Assembly: GCA_902619375.1 (NCBI GenBank)
Contig: CACNEB010000001.1
Span: 124,001 to 188,000, forward strand
DNA length: 64,000 nucleotides
Reading direction: 5' to 3'
DNA from: an uncultured Alphaproteobacteria bacterium
Lineage (GTDB): Bacteria; Pseudomonadota; Alphaproteobacteria; HIMB59
Positions 45,262-53,543 of this stretch are shown here, one piece after another. Below the pieces are notes generated by a model. It saw only the letters and a list, made by a program, of their open reading frames with translations, did not search any database and had not been told where the DNA came from. Position 1 is the first letter of the stretch, and each line of letters opens with the position of its first letter. The translations under genes were made by a program, and so were the position numbers.

Positions 45262-46677
45262 ATGCTTGAGGATCAATCTGTTGAAAAAATAATACACAGT
45301 ATTAATCAGCGACAAATATCTATCAAAGAGTTAATGGAATATTATTTGGATAGGATTGAAAAATTTAATCCAGATTTAAATGCAATAGTGCTTCTCAAGG
45401 ACAGAGGAGATCTTATAAAAGAGGCTATAAATAAAGATAATTTAACTCAATTTGATAATACTTTGAATGGAATTCCCATAGCTATTAAAGATTTAAGTGA
45501 TGTAGTTGGCATTAAAACAACATATGGCTATCCTGGAACAAAAGATTATTTTCCTAAAAAAAATTCATTATTTGTAGAACGTCTAATTAAAAGTGGAGCT
45601 ATTATAATTGGAAAAACTAATACAGCAGAATTAGGTGTTGGTGGACATACAATAAACAGATTGTTTGGGCCAACTTCTAATTATTATGATAATACAAAAT
45701 CTGCAGCAGGATCAAGTGGAGGAGCCAGCACTGCTGTAGCAGCGGGACTAATACCTTTTGCAGACGGCACTGATCAAATGGGGTCATGCAGAGGTCCAGC
45801 AGCATATGCAAATATTTATGGATACAGACCTACACCTGGCTTAATATCAGTAGATAGAGAAAACCAACTATCAAGAATTCCCATACTCACAACACCTGGT
45901 TGTTTAGCAAAATCACCAAGTGATATGGCATTTTTATTAGATGAAATGATTGGAAGTGATACAAGGGATAAATACTCTTTTGATTTAAATGAACTTTTTA
46001 AAAATCAAAAAATAAAAGATGAAAATTTAACCAATATCAAAATAGGTTGGTTATCTAATATGAATAACAATTATAAAATTGAAAAAAAAATTTTAGATAT
46101 GTGCGAGTCTCAACTTAAAAAATTAGAAAACTTGAATGTAAAAATTGAAAGATTAAAACCAGATTTTGATAATGAAGCTCTATGGAATAGCTGGATTACG
46201 TTTAGATCAAAAAGTATTTACGAAGATACTTTAGCAATGAACATAAAAGATATTAATACAATGACTTACCAAGCTATATGGGAGTACAATCAAGGAAAAA
46301 ATATAAATGATGAAGACTTAGATAGTGCTTATAAACAAAAAAAAAGGTGTGCGGAACAAATTGAAAATATTTTTAAAAACTTTGATTTTCTGGCATTACC
46401 CTCTGCACAACTATTTCCGTTTGATAAAAATCAACAGTTTCCTGAAAAAATAAATACTTTTGAGTTAGATACTTACCACCGTTGGTTAGAAATTTTTATA
46501 TTATCTAGTCTTCTTGAATTACCTACATTTACTATCCCTGTCGGATTTGATGAACTTGGTATGCCAATGGGTATGCAGATAATTGGAAAAAGGAAAAATG
46601 ATTTACAATTATTTGCTTTTGCAAAAAAATATGAGGAAATATTTAACTTTAGTAAGTTTAAACCTCTGTTAGATTAA
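45262..46677 (+). CDS. Amidase signature-family hydrolase
   Basis: 471 residues with the Ser-cisSer-Lys triad: K76 in IPIAIKD, cis-S151 in GSSGGAS and nucleophile S175 in DQMGSCRGPA. It hydrolyses a linear amide to acid plus ammonia or amine. Two departures are seen from the usual GGSIR motif (MGSCR). It is in an operon with Fe-ADH, an exporter and a homocysteine methyltransferase, implying an amide intermediate. It is not GatA: there are no gatC or gatB neighbours. Confidence 0.9.
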   Translation: MLEDQSVEKIIHSINQRQISIKELMEYYLDRIEKFNPDLNAIVLLKDRGDLIKEAINKDNLTQFDNTLNGIPIAIKDLSDVVGIKTTYGYPGTKDYFPKKNSLFVERLIKSGAIIIGKTNTAELGVGGHTINRLFGPTSNYYDNTKSAAGSSGGASTAVAAGLIPFADGTDQMGSCRGPAAYANIYGYRPTPGLISVDRENQLSRIPILTTPGCLAKSPSDMAFLLDEMIGSDTRDKYSFDLNELFKNQKIKDENLTNIKIGWLSNMNNNYKIEKKILDMCESQLKKLENLNVKIERLKPDFDNEALWNSWITFRSKSIYEDTLAMNIKDINTMTYQAIWEYNQGKNINDEDLDSAYKQKKRCAEQIENIFKNFDFLALPSAQLFPFDKNQQFPEKINTFELDTYHRWLEIFILSSLLELPTFTIPVGFDELGMPMGMQIIGKRKNDLQLFAFAKKYEEIFNFSKFKPLLD

Positions 46678-46682
46678 TAAAA

Positions 46683-47576
46683 ATGAGGCACCCTCATCAT
46701 TATAAAATAGCAGCTGCCCTTGCTATATCAGCTGGATCATGGGGAATATATTGGTTACCACAAAGAATATTAGAAGATGGTGGTCTTACTGGTGGTTGGG
46801 GAACCATCGCACAAATGATTATTGGAGTTATAATTTTATCTCCAATTGCAGTTTGGCGTAAAATTAATGGAAGAACTTTTGGTTTAGAGCTACCTATAAC
46901 AGGCTTACTTTGTGGGGGTGGCTTTATTTGTTATGCGTTGAGTTTTCTTTTGACTGATGTAGTTCGAGCATTAATACTTTTTTACATGACACCAATATGG
47001 ACTACTATTTTTGAAATTTTATTTTTAAAAAAAAGACCTGGGATAGAAAGAGCTATAACACTTGGTTTAGCTTTAGGGGGGCTATGGGTAGTATTTAGTA
47101 AGCAAACGATAATCCCTTTACCAGAAAACGCTGGTGATTGGTTAGCTTTTGCTGGAGGGGCTTTATTTGCTGGTGGGATGATAAAATTAGAAATCGCAAA
47201 GACAGATGGTGTATTCCCAACAATTTTTTCTTTCTTTTTTTATGGAACTTTATTTAACATTGTCGCTGGCTACTTTTTAAAAGATTATTTAGGACCTATG
47301 CCCACAATGGACTCTTTCGTTGCAATGTCTTCATTTCTTTTCTTTATATCTGTTTTTTATTTTATACCCACAGGTATAGTAATATTCTGGTCTCCTAGCA
47401 AATTAGGTGCAGGTTTGTGTTCCATTCTTTTTTTATCAGAAATACTTGTTGGTGTGACCAGTTCTAGTATTTTAACAGATGAGCCTTTTGGCTGGCGTGA
47501 AATAATAGGAAGTTCAATGATTGTGCTTGGTGGAATTTTAGCAGTAGTACTAGCGCCAAACACAAAAAAATCATGA
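46683..47576 (+). CDS. DMT-superfamily (EamA) transporter 2
   Basis: 297 residues with about ten hydrophobic helices. Early SAGSWGIYWLPQRILEDGGLTGGW is distinctive, and the second half has WSPSKLGAGLCSILFLSEILVGVTSS. Unlike transporter 1 it is embedded inside a catabolic operon (5 nt after the amidase, 4-nt overlap with the homocysteine methyltransferase). It is probably for uptake or efflux of the pathway's substrate or waste. Confidence 0.85.
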   Translation: MRHPHHYKIAAALAISAGSWGIYWLPQRILEDGGLTGGWGTIAQMIIGVIILSPIAVWRKINGRTFGLELPITGLLCGGGFICYALSFLLTDVVRALILFYMTPIWTTIFEILFLKKRPGIERAITLGLALGGLWVVFSKQTIIPLPENAGDWLAFAGGALFAGGMIKLEIAKTDGVFPTIFSFFFYGTLFNIVAGYFLKDYLGPMPTMDSFVAMSSFLFFISVFYFIPTGIVIFWSPSKLGAGLCSILFLSEILVGVTSSSILTDEPFGWREIIGSSMIVLGGILAVVLAPNTKKS

Positions 47577-48559
47577 TTTATAAAGAAAAATTAAATAACA
47601 ATTCAAAAATTTTCCTCGATGGTGGAAATGGTTCTGAGATTGCTAAATTAGGTGGTGATATGAGCCCTGCTTTTGCAGCATTATCAACAATTACATCTCC
47701 TGATATTGTTGTAAAAGTTCATGAAAACTTTATCAATGCTGGATGTGATATCATTACCGCTAACACTTTTGCAACTAGTAGACACGTTTTACAAAGTTTA
47801 AATCGTGAAAATGAAACTATAGAATTTTTAACTGGATCTGTCGAATTAGCTAGAAAAGCATTAAAAAACTGTAATAAGGAAAATCAGGTTGCTATAGCTG
47901 GAAGTCTATCCAATTTTTTTGCTTTAAAGGAAAATGAATTTGTACCTGATCCAAGGTTTATTCCGTCATTTAAACAAGAAGAAGAGAATTATATAGAGGC
48001 AGCTAACACATTAAAAAATTCTGGTGTAGACATTTTAATATTAGAAATGTTATTAGACATAGACCATTCACAATTATTATTGAATGCTGCTTTACAAACT
48101 GGTTTACCTGTATGGGTTGGATTAAGTTGTTGTGTAAGTAAATATGATAACACGATGGTTGGAAGAAATTTTAGAGCTGAAAAAGAAAAATCACTAATTT
48201 ATGATGAAAAGATATATCAAGAACAACCGAAATTTTTACCTGAAGATGATATAATTTTATTTGAAGATATTATAAAAACATTAACAAATATTGGTGGAGA
48301 TGTTTATGGTATTATGCACACGTGGTTTCAAGATAGCTATGGTGGCTTGAAAATTATAAAAGATCATTGGAGTGGCCCTATGATGTTTTATCCAGAAATA
48401 CATAAATTTGATACAAGAACACATGAAGCTATTGCTACATGTAATGAAGATGAATTTGCAAATTCTTGCCTAGAATTTATTGATGATCAAATACAAATCA
48501 TTGGTGGATGCTGTGGTGTAAGTGACAATCATTTAAAGAAATTAATTGAAAAATTTTAA
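47573..48559 (+). CDS. Homocysteine S-methyltransferase family protein 1
   Basis: 328 residues, TIM barrel. The N-terminal LDGGNGSEIAKLGG, the zinc Cys in GLSCCVSK and the C-terminal GGCCGVSDNH Cys pair supply the usual three thiolates. Members (MmuM, BHMT, DMSP-homocysteine methyltransferase) move a methyl from S-methylmethionine, betaine or sulfonium donors to homocysteine. The position next to a betaine-type importer suggests an onium donor. A second paralogue lies 1.1 kb on. Confidence 0.88.
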   Translation: MIYKEKLNNNSKIFLDGGNGSEIAKLGGDMSPAFAALSTITSPDIVVKVHENFINAGCDIITANTFATSRHVLQSLNRENETIEFLTGSVELARKALKNCNKENQVAIAGSLSNFFALKENEFVPDPRFIPSFKQEEENYIEAANTLKNSGVDILILEMLLDIDHSQLLLNAALQTGLPVWVGLSCCVSKYDNTMVGRNFRAEKEKSLIYDEKIYQEQPKFLPEDDIILFEDIIKTLTNIGGDVYGIMHTWFQDSYGGLKIIKDHWSGPMMFYPEIHKFDTRTHEAIATCNEDEFANSCLEFIDDQIQIIGGCCGVSDNHLKKLIEKF

Positions 48560-48562
48560 ATA

Positions 48563-49687
48563 ATGACATTCATAAGAAAAGTGGAGACATGGATAACTAA
48601 TTCAAAACAAACTGAAGATGGATGGTCGCAAATAAAACCATTTATATTTTTAAAATTAACTAACTCTGATGGTTTTGAGGGCTGGGGTGAGGCTTTTTCA
48701 TTACCTGCAAGAGAAAAAGGAATTGTGGAAATTATTCATAATTTAATGAGCTCTTTATCTCATTTAAAAGACATGACGCCAGATAAATTTTATACAGAGT
48801 CAAATTTAATAGCTGATGGACATCGTGGAATTGACTTTTCCGCTGCAACAAGTGCTATAGAAATGAGTCTTTGGGATATAGAGGGGAAGAAAGAAAAAAA
48901 ACCTCTTTATAAAATATTATCAAAGGATTATAGAGAAAAAGTTCCTGTTTATGCAACAATATGGAGTGAGGATTTTAAAAATGATGAAAATTTATTATCA
49001 AGATGTATAGAAACACTAAGCGATGGTTATGGAGGAATTAAAATATATCCACTTCAAAATAGAACTGTTGAACAAGCAGCAACATGTGTTTCAAAAATAA
49101 GAGATGTTTTAGGTTATAAAATACCTCTTATGTTAGATCTAGCCTGCCCTAAAGATACAAATATATCATTAAAACTGGCTTCACTTGTTGAGGAATTTAG
49201 ACCTTATTGGTTTGAAGAACCAGTTGATGGTGAAGCAACAAGATCACTTAAAGACATTAGAGAGAAAACAAGTTTGAGAATTGTTTCAGGTGAAAAGCAA
49301 TGTGGATTAAATCATTTTATTGAAACTTTAGCTTTGGATGCAGTTGATATTTTCAATCCAGATATTTCAGGTGTTGGGGGAATTATTGAAATGATAAAAA
49401 TAATCAAATTATCTCATGAAAAAAAAGTTACAGTTTCTCCTCATTGTTGGAATTCTATGTCAATTGCAGCATCTGCGATGGTACATGTATGTATGAGTTT
49501 TACAAATACAGAAATGGCAGAATTTTTTCCTGAATATATTCCATACTCATTAAAATTTAGTAATCAAAACTATGAAATAAAAGATGGATTTGTCAAAATA
49601 GAGGACAATGAAGGTTTAGGTATAAATATTGATACTAAATTGTTAATGGAAGATACATCTTCATACAAAGAAACAGAATTAACTTAA
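48563..49687 (+). CDS. Enolase-superfamily dehydratase/racemase, mandelate racemase subgroup
   Basis: 374 residues. Metal ligands D192, E218 and E244 and the His-Asp dyad D267/H294 keep exactly the spacing of mandelate racemase (26, 26, 23 and 27 residues). The usual KxK base motif is K160-I-Y162 instead. It should abstract the alpha proton of a carboxylate and either racemise or dehydrate it; acid sugars and hydroxy acids are typical substrates. The start is 3 nt after the methyltransferase stop. Confidence 0.88.
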   Translation: MTFIRKVETWITNSKQTEDGWSQIKPFIFLKLTNSDGFEGWGEAFSLPAREKGIVEIIHNLMSSLSHLKDMTPDKFYTESNLIADGHRGIDFSAATSAIEMSLWDIEGKKEKKPLYKILSKDYREKVPVYATIWSEDFKNDENLLSRCIETLSDGYGGIKIYPLQNRTVEQAATCVSKIRDVLGYKIPLMLDLACPKDTNISLKLASLVEEFRPYWFEEPVDGEATRSLKDIREKTSLRIVSGEKQCGLNHFIETLALDAVDIFNPDISGVGGIIEMIKIIKLSHEKKVTVSPHCWNSMSIAASAMVHVCMSFTNTEMAEFFPEYIPYSLKFSNQNYEIKDGFVKIEDNEGLGINIDTKLLMEDTSSYKETELT

Positions 49688-49690
49688 AAA

Positions 49691-50611
49691 TTAATTCTTT
49701 AAAACTGATAATGCTTTAATATGACTAGGGCTGACTCCACAGCAACCACCTATAATTTGTGCTCCACTTTCAACCCATAATTTAGCTTCTTCATAATACT
49801 CTTGTGGAGAAATACTCTCTACCACATTCCAATGTGGTTTTTTAAAAAAACCGTTATTCGGATATGCCCCAATAACACCATTATAATTACTTTTGATTAT
49901 TTGAATTCCTTGATTTATCACCTTTATATCGGAATGAGCTATTAATATAGGACCATCATGAATTTTTTTAAATTCATTAATTGAATTTTCAAAATCATCG
50001 TAAAAGAATGCCTCAGAATTACTTATACTTTCTTGATAACCAAGCATAAGTTTATCTCTTTTTCTGTCCAATGCACACGATATTGAAAGCCATACTGATA
50101 TATCAAATTCATTTGAACAATCTAATAGTGTCTCAATTGTTCTTGTTGATGAAGTCATTGCTTCAAGGATAATTAAATCAACTCCTGCTTCAGATAAAAT
50201 ACTTAATTGTTTTAAAAAACCTGGTTTTAAGAATTTTGGTTCAATTCTATCCCAACTACCATATGTAGAAACCGAACCAGCTACACACACATTGGAATTA
50301 GAATTATCAATAACATTTTTAGCTATTTTTACACTCGCTTTATTCCATTCTTCAATATGGTTTTCATAGCCATATTCTTTCATTGAAATTGGAGTACTAG
50401 CGTAAGTATTAGTCGTAATTATATCTGAGCCTGATTGAATAAAATTTTGATGGGCTTTGTATACGATTTCAGGATTATCTACAGAACATCTGCCAGACCA
50501 AAGATTATTATCCATAGATGCTCCGAGTTTTTCTAGCTCAGCACCCATTCCACCATCAAGAATAATAATTTTTCCTGAGTTCAATTTATTTTCAATATCA
50601 GAATAGGACAT
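49691..50611 (-). CDS. Homocysteine S-methyltransferase family protein 2
   Basis: About 306 residues from the ATG at 50611; the longer frame from 50656 reads into the VOC gene and is not conserved. Zinc Cys in ISCALDR and the GGCCGVSPSH pair are present, with N-terminal LDGGMGAELEKLG. It is clearly related to, but not a close copy of, protein 1. It is last in a three-gene minus-strand set with the VOC and aldehyde dehydrogenase genes, ending 3 nt from the convergent enolase-type gene. Confidence 0.88.
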   Translation of the reverse strand: MSYSDIENKLNSGKIIILDGGMGAELEKLGASMDNNLWSGRCSVDNPEIVYKAHQNFIQSGSDIITTNTYASTPISMKEYGYENHIEEWNKASVKIAKNVIDNSNSNVCVAGSVSTYGSWDRIEPKFLKPGFLKQLSILSEAGVDLIILEAMTSSTRTIETLLDCSNEFDISVWLSISCALDRKRDKLMLGYQESISNSEAFFYDDFENSINEFKKIHDGPILIAHSDIKVINQGIQIIKSNYNGVIGAYPNNGFFKKPHWNVVESISPQEYYEEAKLWVESGAQIIGGCCGVSPSHIKALSVLKN

Positions 50612-50628
50612 AAAAATAAAATAAATCT

Positions 50629-51009
50629 TTATTTGTTCAGGTAAGTGTAACCACAAATTTTGTTGCCATCTAAATCTCTGATATAAGAATAATACTCACC
50701 TTCATATCTCTCACCTGGGGCACCTTCATCTTTTGCACCTAAACTTATTGCAGTAGAATGAAATAAATCGACAGTTTCTTTATTATTTATATAAAAAGAA
50801 ATTTGAGTTCCGTTACCAACTGTTGCTTTTTCTTCATTGAAAGGAGTTGTAACATAAAATTCTACTGCCTCGGGATTTGATTTAGGGGCGTAGGAGCCAT
50901 AAGTATCAGTTTTTTCAATTCTCTTTAAATCAATAATATCAAGAAGCGTATCATAAAACCCAGTAGCTTTATCAAGATCGTTTGTTCCAACCATGACAAA
51001 TCCTATCAT
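50629..51009 (-). CDS. VOC (glyoxalase/bleomycin-resistance) family protein
   Basis: 126 residues in two beta-alpha-beta-beta-beta units. Motifs: MVGTNDLDKATGFYDTLLDII at the start, TQISFYINNKETVDLFHSTAISLG, and YSYIRDLDGNKICGY at the end, where the Glu/His metal ligands would lie. Roles range from glyoxalase to dioxygenase or epimerase. It starts directly after the aldehyde dehydrogenase stop. Confidence 0.88.
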   Translation of the reverse strand: MIGFVMVGTNDLDKATGFYDTLLDIIDLKRIEKTDTYGSYAPKSNPEAVEFYVTTPFNEEKATVGNGTQISFYINNKETVDLFHSTAISLGAKDEGAPGERYEGEYYSYIRDLDGNKICGYTYLNK

Positions 51010-52440
51010 CTATTTCCAACCACTTATTGCTTTAACTTCCAAATATTCGTGCAGACCCCAGGTTCCACCCTCGCGTCCATTACCAGATTGGTTGTAGCCT
51101 CCAAAAGGTGTTCCAGCGTCAGGAGCATTTCCATTGATTTGAACTACACCAGCCCTTAATTGTTTTGAAACTCTTCTGGCTCTCTCTTTATTTTCAGTTT
51201 GTAAAAAATTACCTAATCCATATGGTGTATCATTAGTTATCGAAATAGCCTCTTCTTCAGACTCAAAAGGAATAATGGATAACACTGGACCAAATATTTC
51301 CTCTTTAGCTATTCTCATATCATTACTAACATTTGTGAATACAGTTGGTTTTACATAATAACCTTTTTCAAGATTTGATGGTCTACCTGCTCCACCAGCT
51401 ACAAGTGTAGCGCCCTCGTCAATACCGCTTTGTATTAACGACTGTATTTTCTCAAATTGAGATTTATTAATTACAGGGCCAATATGATCTCCTGATTTAG
51501 ATGGTAAATCTACGCCTATCTTTTTAGCCTCATCTGCAGCTTCCTCAACAGCTTTTTCATAAATTGATTTTTCAACTAACATTCGTGTAGGTGCATCACA
51601 TGATTGACCAGAATTACTCATTATATTCCTTACACCATCTCTAACAGCATTGGGATATGCATCAGCAAAAATAATATTACCTCCCTTACCACCAAGCTCT
51701 AAACAAACTCTTTTAATTGTGTCAGCTGCACTTTTTGAAATTAATTTACCTGCTCTAGTAGAGCCAGTAAATGAAACCATGTCTATATCAGGATGACTGG
51801 ATATTTGAGATCCAACACCTGCTCCATCTCCATTTACTAAATTAAAAACACCAGCAGGAAAACCTGCCTCATGTATCATATCAGCAAACAATAAACCAGA
51901 CAGAGGTGCCATTTCAGATGGTTTTAAAATCATGGTACAGCCAGTGGCAAAAGCTGGTATTACTTTTAGAGCTATTTGGTTAATAGGCCAATTCCATGGT
52001 GTAATAAGACCACACACACCAATAGGTTCATAAACTATATAATTATTAGAATTTTCATCAAATTTTGTTTCAAATTCAAATTTTTTTAATCTCAATATGA
52101 AATCTTCAATATGTGACTCTCCAGAGGCTGTTTGTGCAGATGAGGCCCAATCTAAGGGAGCACCAAGTTCAGTTGAAATGGCTTGGGTCATCTCATTAAA
52201 TCTTCTCTTGTAAATCTTTAATAGCTTTTCAAGTAAAGTTATTCTTTCCTGTACAGATGAATTTTTCCATGAAGTAAAAGCATTTTTTGCCGCCACTACA
52301 GCCTTGTTAGTGTCATCTTCATTACCTAAAGATATAGTTACATAAGGTTCTTCTGTAGCTGGATTGATTACATTAAAATCTGAGTTTTTTGATGGAGATA
52401 CCCATTCACCATTTATATAAAATTTTCTTTTATCAAGCAT
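51010..52440 (-). CDS. NAD(P)-dependent aldehyde dehydrogenase
   Basis: 476 residues. Catalytic Cys in NSGQSCDAPTR, general-base Glu in LELGGKGGN, NAD loop FTGSTRAGK, and PWNWP near the N-terminal oxyanion Asn. It oxidises an aldehyde to the acid. Betaine aldehyde dehydrogenase-like activity would fit the locus but is not proven; the family covers many substrates. First gene of the ALDH-VOC-methyltransferase set. Confidence 0.93.
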   Translation of the reverse strand: MLDKRKFYINGEWVSPSKNSDFNVINPATEEPYVTISLGNEDDTNKAVVAAKNAFTSWKNSSVQERITLLEKLLKIYKRRFNEMTQAISTELGAPLDWASSAQTASGESHIEDFILRLKKFEFETKFDENSNNYIVYEPIGVCGLITPWNWPINQIALKVIPAFATGCTMILKPSEMAPLSGLLFADMIHEAGFPAGVFNLVNGDGAGVGSQISSHPDIDMVSFTGSTRAGKLISKSAADTIKRVCLELGGKGGNIIFADAYPNAVRDGVRNIMSNSGQSCDAPTRMLVEKSIYEKAVEEAADEAKKIGVDLPSKSGDHIGPVINKSQFEKIQSLIQSGIDEGATLVAGGAGRPSNLEKGYYVKPTVFTNVSNDMRIAKEEIFGPVLSIIPFESEEEAISITNDTPYGLGNFLQTENKERARRVSKQLRAGVVQINGNAPDAGTPFGGYNQSGNGREGGTWGLHEYLEVKAISGWK

Positions 52441-52493
52441 ATTTCATATTATAACGATAAATAAACAGTTGGTCGATTTATTATATTTCATAT

Positions 52494-52946
52494 TTATTTT
52501 TCAAGAGATCCATCTTGGACATATTTTAAAATACGAACCACTTGTTCGTTATTAGATACTACAGCAGAAGCTGCTGCATCTACCTCTTTTAAAGCATGTT
52601 GATGATCATCACTATGTATAATAACAATTGACTTGTTTAGAGCCGATGCATATCCAGCGTCAAAGGCAGCATTCCATTGTTTGTATTTTTCGCCAAATTT
52701 AACAATTACTACATCGCTATCCTTTATAGCTTTTTTTGTGCGAATAGAATTAATATTGGCACCTTTATTGTCTTTCCAAAAATTTTTATCCTCAGGTCCT
52801 AATATTTCTACTCCACAATTATCAGAATTTTCATGATTAGTTACAGGAGAAAAAAATTGGATCTTCAAATTGGCAGAATTGCACAATTGAATTAAATCTT
52901 CGCGCCAATTAGTGTGAATTTCTCCAGCTAAATAAACTTTAATCAT
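52494..52946 (-). CDS. ytoQ: YtoQ family protein
   Basis: About 150 residues from the ATG at 52946; the longer frame from 52988 lies inside the tRNA and must be wrong. The family pattern VYLAGEIHTNWRE, then FFSPVTNHENSDNCGVEILG, KAIKDSDVVIVKFGEKYKQWNAAFDAGYA is distinctive. It resembles nucleoside 2-deoxyribosyltransferases structurally; the function is uncharacterised. Its ATG is 9 nt from the 3' end of tRNA-Lys with no ribosome site between. Confidence 0.9.
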   Translation of the reverse strand: MIKVYLAGEIHTNWREDLIQLCNSANLKIQFFSPVTNHENSDNCGVEILGPEDKNFWKDNKGANINSIRTKKAIKDSDVVIVKFGEKYKQWNAAFDAGYASALNKSIVIIHSDDHQHALKEVDAAASAVVSNNEQVVRILKYVQDGSLEK

Positions 52947-52955
52947 AGTTATAAG

Positions 52956-53031
52956 TGGTGAGCCCAGCAGGATTCGAACCTGCGACACCCTGATTAAAAG
53001 TCAGGTGCTCTACCGGCTGAGCTATGGGCCC
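52956..53031 (-). tRNA. tRNA-Lys (anticodon UUU)
   Basis: 76 nt, CCA encoded at 52958-52956. The acceptor GGGCCCA pairs with TGGGCTC (one G-U). The anticodon stem CTGAC-TTTTAA-TCAGG gives TTT; the T-arm is GCAGGTTCGAATCCTGC. It lies 22 nt after the coaD stop and 9 nt before ytoQ, all on the minus strand, so it may be processed from a longer transcript. Its wobble U would be a substrate of MnmH. Confidence 0.98.
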
Positions 53032-53053
53032 GTGTAGAATAATTGTGAACATT

Positions 53054-53542
53054 TCAAATTTTTGCCAAGAAATCAAGGACTGGTTTTGGTACACTTTTGG
53101 AAATATCCCCACCCAACTTGTGTATCTCTTTTATAAATCTCGATGATATAAAATGATATTTTTCTGAAGACATTAAAAAAATAGTTTCAATATCTTTATC
53201 AATCGATCTATTCATTCCAGTCATTAAAAACTCATACTCAAAATCTGAAACAGCTCTTAAACCTCGAATAATTAATGAAGCATTTTTTGATTTTACATAG
53301 TGTACTAGTAAATTATCAAATTTTTCTACTTTAATTTTTGATAAATCTTTTTCTGGAAGAGATGAGATTGATTGATTGATTAAATTTAATCTATCATCAA
53401 TAGATATTAGGTGATTTTTAGACTTATTATTTGAAACAGCTATAACTAATTCATCAACTACACTTAAACTTCTTTGAATAATATCGAGATGTCCATAAGT
53501 AATTGGATCGAATGAACCCGGATATATACCAATTTTTGACAT
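53054..53542 (-). CDS. coaD: Phosphopantetheine adenylyltransferase
   Basis: 162 residues. Nucleotidyltransferase motif YPGSFDPITYGH (7-18) with the TxGH-type ATP site, ISSRFIKEI late motif with the catalytic Ser/Arg, and SLIIRGLRAVSDFEYE. It adenylates 4'-phosphopantetheine in CoA synthesis. It starts 1 nt after the gyrA stop, a frequent alphaproteobacterial pairing. Confidence 0.97.
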   Translation of the reverse strand: MSKIGIYPGSFDPITYGHLDIIQRSLSVVDELVIAVSNNKSKNHLISIDDRLNLINQSISSLPEKDLSKIKVEKFDNLLVHYVKSKNASLIIRGLRAVSDFEYEFLMTGMNRSIDKDIETIFLMSSEKYHFISSRFIKEIHKLGGDISKSVPKPVLDFLAKI

Positions 53543-53543
53543 T

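Noticed and set aside
43990..47580. SAM or SAH riboswitch controlling the homocysteine methyltransferases
   Set aside because: Leaders are 41 nt or shorter and genes overlap, leaving no space for an aptamer.
48563..49687. 4-hydroxyproline betaine epimerase (HpbD)
   Set aside because: HpbD uses two Lys bases; this protein has the mandelate racemase His-Asp dyad (D267/H294).
52947..52988. N-terminal extension of ytoQ into the tRNA
   Set aside because: The 14 added residues are encoded by tRNA-Lys sequence; the conserved YtoQ start is the ATG at 52946.
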